NCBI GenBank assembly: GCA_000980375.1
Contig: LARD01000009.1
Location: 144,730-208,729 of the forward strand
Length of the DNA stretch: 64,000 nt
Source: Clostridium sp. K4410.MGS-306
GTDB taxonomy: Bacteria; Cyanobacteriota; Vampirovibrionia; Gastranaerophilales; Gastranaerophilaceae
Direction: 5' to 3'
The stretch's first letter is position 1, and each line of letters opens with the position of its first letter. A program made the translations under genes and the position numbers. Below are positions 59,741 to 64,000 of the stretch, piece after piece. Under the pieces are notes generated by a model, which was given only the letters and a program-made list of their open reading frames with translations, ran no database searches and was not told the origin of the DNA.

Positions 59741-60862
59741 ATGAAATCAGATTATTTTTCATACGAATTATTAAACGAAGACAAAAAGACCGGAGCACGC
59801 GCCGGTCTTTTGCATACGCCTCACGGTGATATAGAAACTCCTATATTTATGCCGGTAGGCACAAATTCGGCAGTCAAAATGCTTACAAACCACCACCTTA
59901 AAGAAACAGGCGCGCAGATTATTCTTGGCAATTCTTACCACCTTTCTTTAAGACCGGGTCATAAATTGATAAAAGAATTCGGCGGGCTGCACAAATGGAT
60001 GAACTGGGATAAACCTATCCTGACAGATTCCGGTGGATTTCAGGTTTTTAGCCTCTCTGACTTGCGAAATATCTCTGAAGACGGCGTAAAATTTAAAGAC
60101 CCTAAAACAGGTACACAGTATTTTATTAACCCTGAAATATCAATGGAAATACAACAGGATATTGGTGCTGATATTGCAATGGCTTTTGATGAATGTGCTC
60201 CTTATCCATGTTCGTATGAAGAAGCTAAAAACGCCATGGAACGCACACACCGCTGGCTCGAAAGATGTTTTAAAGCTCATACAAGAGACGACCAGGCGCT
60301 ATTTCCCATTGTTCAGGGTGCTTTTTATGATGATTTGAGACAGGAAAGCGCAAGAGTGATATCTTCATTTGACGCTGTTGGCTACGCTATTGGCGGTGTT
60401 AGCGTTGGAGAGCCTGCTGATGTCAAAAACCACTTTGTCGGCCTGACTGCTCCTCTTTTGCCAAGGCTGAAACCAAGATATTTAATGGGAGTTGGAACGC
60501 CGGAAGACTTGCTTGACGGTATACTAAGAGGCATAGATATGTTTGATTGCGTATTGCCGACAAGAAACGCGCGCCACGGTTCATTCTTTACAAATGATGG
60601 AAGAAAAATCATTAAAAATAAAGAATTCGAGCGGGAGTCTTCCCCGCTCGATAAAGAGTGCAACTGCTATACCTGCCGCAACCATACAAAAGCTTATGTC
60701 CGACACCTGTACCGTGCAGGCGAGGCAACAGCTGCTATATTAATGAGCATACATAATACCCAGTTTTTGATAGACCTCGTTAAGGAAGCAAGAAAAGCTA
60801 TTCTTGAAAATCGGTACGAAGAATTTTACAGAGAAAAAATGACAAGACTCTTTCCTCTATAA
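59741..60862 (+). CDS. tgt: queuine tRNA-ribosyltransferase
   Basis: A 373-residue enzyme exchanging G34 of GUN-anticodon tRNAs for a queuosine precursor. ILTDSGGFQVFSL, IMAFDECAPYP, GGVSVGEPADV, MGVGTPEDLLDGI, FDCVLPTRNARHG (nucleophile Asp) and the zinc site CNCYTCRNHTKAYVRHL. Length is normal. Cotranscribed with ndk; it overlaps the convergent metallopeptidase gene by six bases. Confidence 0.96.
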   Translation: MKSDYFSYELLNEDKKTGARAGLLHTPHGDIETPIFMPVGTNSAVKMLTNHHLKETGAQIILGNSYHLSLRPGHKLIKEFGGLHKWMNWDKPILTDSGGFQVFSLSDLRNISEDGVKFKDPKTGTQYFINPEISMEIQQDIGADIAMAFDECAPYPCSYEEAKNAMERTHRWLERCFKAHTRDDQALFPIVQGAFYDDLRQESARVISSFDAVGYAIGGVSVGEPADVKNHFVGLTAPLLPRLKPRYLMGVGTPEDLLDGILRGIDMFDCVLPTRNARHGSFFTNDGRKIIKNKEFERESSPLDKECNCYTCRNHTKAYVRHLYRAGEATAAILMSIHNTQFLIDLVKEARKAILENRYEEFYREKMTRLFPL

Positions 60863-61657
60863 GTTGTCATCTTCAAACCCAGGTGATCTTGAGGGCAGAT
60901 TTGAATAACCAGGATTTGAAAAAACTGTTTTTCTAATATATTTGCTTGTGTAATTGCCTTTGATAAACAGTTTTTTTAGTGTGTTTTCTCTTACCACAAG
61001 GGGGTGCATGCTGTCGTTGTATTTTGGATCTTTTTCAGAAAGTTTTGTCCATACAGCTGCTTCCATTGTCCAGGCATATGTTTCTTCGTTTAAAGAATTA
61101 AAATCGTCCTGATGCAAAGCCTCATGGGAAAGCACTGCCGCAAGCGCAGGCGCAGGAGCGTCTTCGTGTTTTTTGTTGATGTAAATATAAAGCCTGTCTT
61201 TTTTCTTCCATCCCAGTGCGTCAAAGTTTGCATATGTTTGGCCGAATCTACTTAAATCTTCAAAACTTACCATCATGGGTTTGCCTGATAAATTGTTGCC
61301 AAGCAAAGCTTTTCTTGAAAATTCAGACATGGAGTTTCCTTTCATCAACTCCATCGCTTCCATCAACTTTTCGTCTTTTGTTACTCCTTTGTAGATTTTT
61401 TTGAGCTCTTCAGAGCGTTCTTTCTGTTCTTTGGAAATAGGGTTTCCCTGTTTGTCTGTGTAGACTTCGATTTTTCTTTTAGAATTGTTGTTTGCTTTAA
61501 TGTTTTTTACAAAGCTGTTTGATTGGTTTACAGCAGGTTTCATCATGGGGGGCTGTGTTGCGGAGTATTGATTTTGTGCTGCAAAAGCACCGGCTTGAAT
61601 CATACATCCTATTACAAATACTGCTGTTAATTGTTTAAAAGTCTTTTTCTTATCCAA
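60857..61657 (-). CDS. exported HEALH metallopeptidase-like protein
   Basis: A 266-residue exported protein. Signal peptide (FKQLTAVFVIGCMIQAGAFA); then a basic, polar region and a zincin-like core with ALAAVLSHEALHQDDFNSLN followed by EETYAWTMEAAVW, giving HExxH and a nearby Glu. The TTG start at 61657 has GAGG upstream. A second HEALH protein occurs at 23276-24076. Peptidase function is likely by motif but untested. Confidence 0.66.
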   Translation of the reverse strand: MDKKKTFKQLTAVFVIGCMIQAGAFAAQNQYSATQPPMMKPAVNQSNSFVKNIKANNNSKRKIEVYTDKQGNPISKEQKERSEELKKIYKGVTKDEKLMEAMELMKGNSMSEFSRKALLGNNLSGKPMMVSFEDLSRFGQTYANFDALGWKKKDRLYIYINKKHEDAPAPALAAVLSHEALHQDDFNSLNEETYAWTMEAAVWTKLSEKDPKYNDSMHPLVVRENTLKKLFIKGNYTSKYIRKTVFSNPGYSNLPSRSPGFEDDNL

Positions 61658-61770
61658 TAATCCTCACCCGTTCTCAACTATCCATACAGAATATTATTAA
61701 TTATTATTTTTTCAATATCAAATCACTAAGCGGTTATGAAAAGTTTTGTAAAGTTGAGTTTTTTATTACA

Positions 61771-61806
61771 TAAAAAAGCCCCCTGAAAATCAGAGAGCTT
61801 TTTTAG
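61771..61806. terminator. terminator of tsf
   Basis: AAAAAAGC...CTGA / CAG...GCTTTTTT forms a stem directly downstream of tsf, with T-runs on both strands. Confidence 0.8.
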
Positions 61807-61820
61807 TCTTATACTTTAAC

Positions 61821-62690
61821 CTAGTTGTTGCCTGCCATCTGGTTTGCAACTTCTTCTGCAAAGTTGTCCTGTCTTTTTTCAAGACCTTCACCCAATACGT
61901 AGCGGATGAAGCATTTAACATTCAACTTGCCTTCACAAAGTTGTGCAACTGTCTGGTCTGGGTTTTTAACAAACGGTTGTTCTAAAAGACATCTTGATGC
62001 CATAAGTTTGTTAATTCTTCCTTCAACGATTTTAGCTCTGATGTTTTCAGGTTTGCTTGCAAGGTCTTCTTTACCCATTTCGATTCTTGTTTCTTCATCA
62101 ATAACTGATTGAGGGATTTCTTCTCTTGAAACAAATTCAGGAGCGTTAGAAGCGATGTGTAAGCAGATATCTTTTTCAAGAGCTTCGTCAGCGCAATCTG
62201 TGTTTAACAATACACCGATTTTGCCGTTGTGGATGTAAGTTGCAGGATTGCCTTCAACAATATCAAATCTTCTTACAGTGATTTTTTCACCGATAGTAGC
62301 AACTTTTTCTTTGATGATATCTTCAACTTTTTTACCGCATTTGTCACAAGTTGTAGCAAGCAATGCATCAACATCAGCAGGTCTTTTTGCAACGATAAGT
62401 TTTGCAAGGTTAGAAACCAATTCTTTGAATTCATTGTTTTTAGCAACGAAGTCAGTTTCGCAGTTAACTTCGATAATAGCACCAACGTTGCCTTCAACAT
62501 AAGAGCCTACCAAACCTTCGGCAGCGATTCTGCCCATTTTTTTGTCAGCAGAAGCAATACCTTTCTGACGAAGGAATTCCATAGCTTTTTCCATATCACC
62601 ATCGTTTTCAACGAGTGCTTTTTTAGCGTCGAGAATACCTGCACCGGTTTTTTCTCTGAGCTCTTTTACCATAGCAGCTGTTATTGTCAT
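61821..62690 (-). CDS. tsf: translation elongation factor Ts
   Basis: A 289-residue nucleotide exchange factor of EF-Tu. N-terminal UBA-like VKELREKTGAGILDAKKALV, the signature EVNCETDFVAKNNEFKELV and the C-terminal QPFVKNPDQTVAQLCEG. AGAGAGG precedes the ATG. Follows rpsB after a 137-bp gap with a hairpin. Confidence 0.97.
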   Translation of the reverse strand: MTITAAMVKELREKTGAGILDAKKALVENDGDMEKAMEFLRQKGIASADKKMGRIAAEGLVGSYVEGNVGAIIEVNCETDFVAKNNEFKELVSNLAKLIVAKRPADVDALLATTCDKCGKKVEDIIKEKVATIGEKITVRRFDIVEGNPATYIHNGKIGVLLNTDCADEALEKDICLHIASNAPEFVSREEIPQSVIDEETRIEMGKEDLASKPENIRAKIVEGRINKLMASRCLLEQPFVKNPDQTVAQLCEGKLNVKCFIRYVLGEGLEKRQDNFAEEVANQMAGNN

Positions 62691-62734
62691 TTTGTAATCC
62701 TCTCTGTATTTTTTATATTGTCAACTGACTCCGA

Positions 62735-62775
62735 AAAACGGAAGTTTACCAAGTACATGGGGTCACTTCCGTTTT
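62735..62775 (-). terminator. hairpin between rpsB and tsf, possible attenuator
   Basis: An 11-bp stem, AAAACGGAAGT (62735-62745) with ACTTCCGTTTT (62765-62775), 19-base loop, ending in T on the minus strand. It can lower tsf relative to rpsB. Confidence 0.6.
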
Positions 62776-62827
62776 CTTAATAAGTCATTAGCGAGTTTAG
62801 AGAAAAATCTCCTTGTTCGCAATTTAA

Positions 62828-63610
62828 CTATGCTTCAACAGAAGCTTCTTCTTTAACTTCTTCAGCTGTAACACCGGCATCTTCAGCTTTGATAGTTTCA
62901 GCTTTAGAGCCTACAGCTTTGTTTTCTCTCAATTGTTTGCCTTCCAAAACAGCATCAGCAAGTTTAGAAGCAATCAATCTGATAGAACGGATAGCATCAT
63001 CGTTACCGGGGATGATGTAGTCGATTCCGTCAGGGTTAGCATTTGTATCAGCCAGGCAGATTACAGGAATGTGTAATTTGTTGGCTTCTGCAATAGCAAT
63101 GTCTTCTTTTTTCTGGTCAACAACAAAGATAATGTCCGGCATACCGCGCATTTCTTTGATACCGCCTAAAGTTTTAGACAATTTTTCAAGTTTTTTAGTC
63201 ATTTGAACAACTTCTTTTTTAGGAAGCTTTTCAATGTGGCCTGAATTTACGAAGTCTTCAAGCTCTCTTAATTTATTAACTCTGCCTCTGATAGTTTCAA
63301 AGTTAGTTAACAAACCGCCTAACCATCTTCTGTTGATGTAATACATGCCGCATCTTGTTGCTTCTTGCGCAACAACTTCTGTAGCTTGTTTTTTAGTACC
63401 TACAAAAAGTACGTTTTTACCTCTTGCAGCAAATTCTTTTACGATGTTGTAAGCTTCATCTAATTTATCGGAAGTTTTTCTCAAATCCAATACATAGATT
63501 CCGTTTCTTGCACCGTAAATATACGGTTTCATTTTGGGGTTCCATCTTTGTGTTTGGTGTCCGAAGTGTACACCTGCTTCGAGTAAATCAATCATTGATG
63601 CTACCGGCAT
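62828..63610 (-). CDS. rpsB: 30S ribosomal protein S2
   Basis: A 260-residue small-subunit protein. [55 protein letters not shown] and [20 protein letters not shown] are all present. An acidic C-terminal extension (about residues 232-260) is typical of some lineages. AAAGGAG precedes the ATG. First gene of the rpsB-tsf unit. Confidence 0.98.
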   Translation of the reverse strand: MPVASMIDLLEAGVHFGHQTQRWNPKMKPYIYGARNGIYVLDLRKTSDKLDEAYNIVKEFAARGKNVLFVGTKKQATEVVAQEATRCGMYYINRRWLGGLLTNFETIRGRVNKLRELEDFVNSGHIEKLPKKEVVQMTKKLEKLSKTLGGIKEMRGMPDIIFVVDQKKEDIAIAEANKLHIPVICLADTNANPDGIDYIIPGNDDAIRSIRLIASKLADAVLEGKQLRENKAVGSKAETIKAEDAGVTAEEVKEEASVEA

Positions 63611-63784
63611 CTTTTTCTCCTTTTTTCTACGAACTTTAACCTACTAAGCGGGTTTTGCTTTGGCTTTTTGCCTCAGCCCCTACGTTTTCAGTATAAAATT
63701 CAATTACTATACTACATATAAAATTATATACCAAACAAAACGTATGCCAACATGGGGTTTAGGGTTTATGAATATTGCTTAACA

Positions 63785-63816
63785 TAAAAAGAGACGGACT
63801 TGCCGTCTCTTTTTTG
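63785..63816. terminator. bidirectional Rho-independent terminator
   Basis: GAGACGG ... CCGTCTC with an A-run before and a T-run after. It abuts the stop codon of the last, truncated gene. Confidence 0.9.
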
Positions 63817-64000
63817 TTATTTGCAACCGCATTCGCATTTTGCTTTTTTATGTTTTTTGCATTTGTCTTTCATTAATTCTTTGTATTTGTCTTTTTGGCA
63901 GCTTGTCAAAATTTGCATAAAACATTCTTTGTGTTCTTTTATTCCTTTCTTTTTATAATAAGCTTTATGAACCGCCTTCTCTAAAGCTGAATATCCTCCA
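63817..64000 (-). CDS. Lys/Cys-rich protein, N-terminus beyond the window
   Basis: A minus-strand frame open to the window edge, 60 residues plus stop. It reads GYSALEKAVHKAYY, then EHKECFMQILTSCQ, and ends KKHKKAKCECGCK. Six cysteines and about 19 lysines in 60 residues; the ending CECGCK resembles the CSCGC end of enolase in this window. It is not recognised. The terminator directly after the stop supports it as a real gene. Confidence 0.5.
   Translation of the reverse strand, partial: GGYSALEKAVHKAYYKKKGIKEHKECFMQILTSCQKDKYKELMKDKCKKHKKAKCECGCK

Overview
The window looks like an AT-rich chromosomal segment of a Gram-negative-type bacterium from the cyanobacterial lineage, most likely a non-photosynthetic gut Vampirovibrionia/Melainabacteria (Gastranaerophilales). 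This is inferred from gene content, not from a database search: an LPS export set (LptB, LptF/G), a DUF1822-like protein beside a sigma factor, a DUF512 radical-SAM protein, a GH57 branching enzyme, a SigB/SigF-type sigma factor, and many lineage-specific membrane proteins.

Region 1-9477 (all minus strand) is a phage-derived cluster. In transcription order it runs: Cys-rich unknown, tail assembly chaperone with a probable programmed -1 frameshift, short tape-measure protein, a fused distal-tail/hub protein, portal, small membrane protein, glycine-zipper protein, scaffold-like protein and HK97-type capsid (cut by the window edge). Tail genes precede head genes, no integrase or terminase is visible, and several accessory genes carry their own promoters or terminators (moron-like cassettes).

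Region 9.5-24 kb holds a DUF308 membrane protein, a small HTH regulator, enolase, and an unusual signalling block: a membrane protein with DUF1822-like, zinc-anti-sigma-like, acidic-repeat and TonB-C-like parts, then a sigma factor and a triple-zinc-ribbon P-loop/TPR protein. Next is the rsmD-prfA-zupT-era operon.

Region 24-45 kb has a class II aldolase, a sigma factor, pilD, a PadR/DUF512 pair, an Ogt-GNAT fusion, a candidate clan-CD peptidase-like protein, two tRNA-Leu genes with repeated copies of a tRNA 5' end upstream, a TPM/NTase/LemA operon, a formyltransferase plus endonuclease-IV-like pair, two membrane-anchored C-terminal J-domain proteins, rmuC, tcdA and cobO.

Region 45-64 kb has glmU, the GH57 branching enzyme, a nitroreductase/HAD operon, an XRE regulator with a divergent small gene and an operator-like repeat, a 553-bp inverted-repeat element, recF, a DUF3137 protein, an HD protein, a phosphodiester glycosidase, lptF/G-lptB, two tandem paralogous membrane proteins, ndk-tgt, a secreted HEALH metallopeptidase, rpsB-tsf and a truncated Cys/Lys-rich protein.

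A window-wide pattern: at least eight genes without a Shine-Dalgarno have a -10-like hexamer exactly six bases before the ATG, as expected for leaderless mRNAs. No CRISPR array, rRNA, transposase or integrase was seen.
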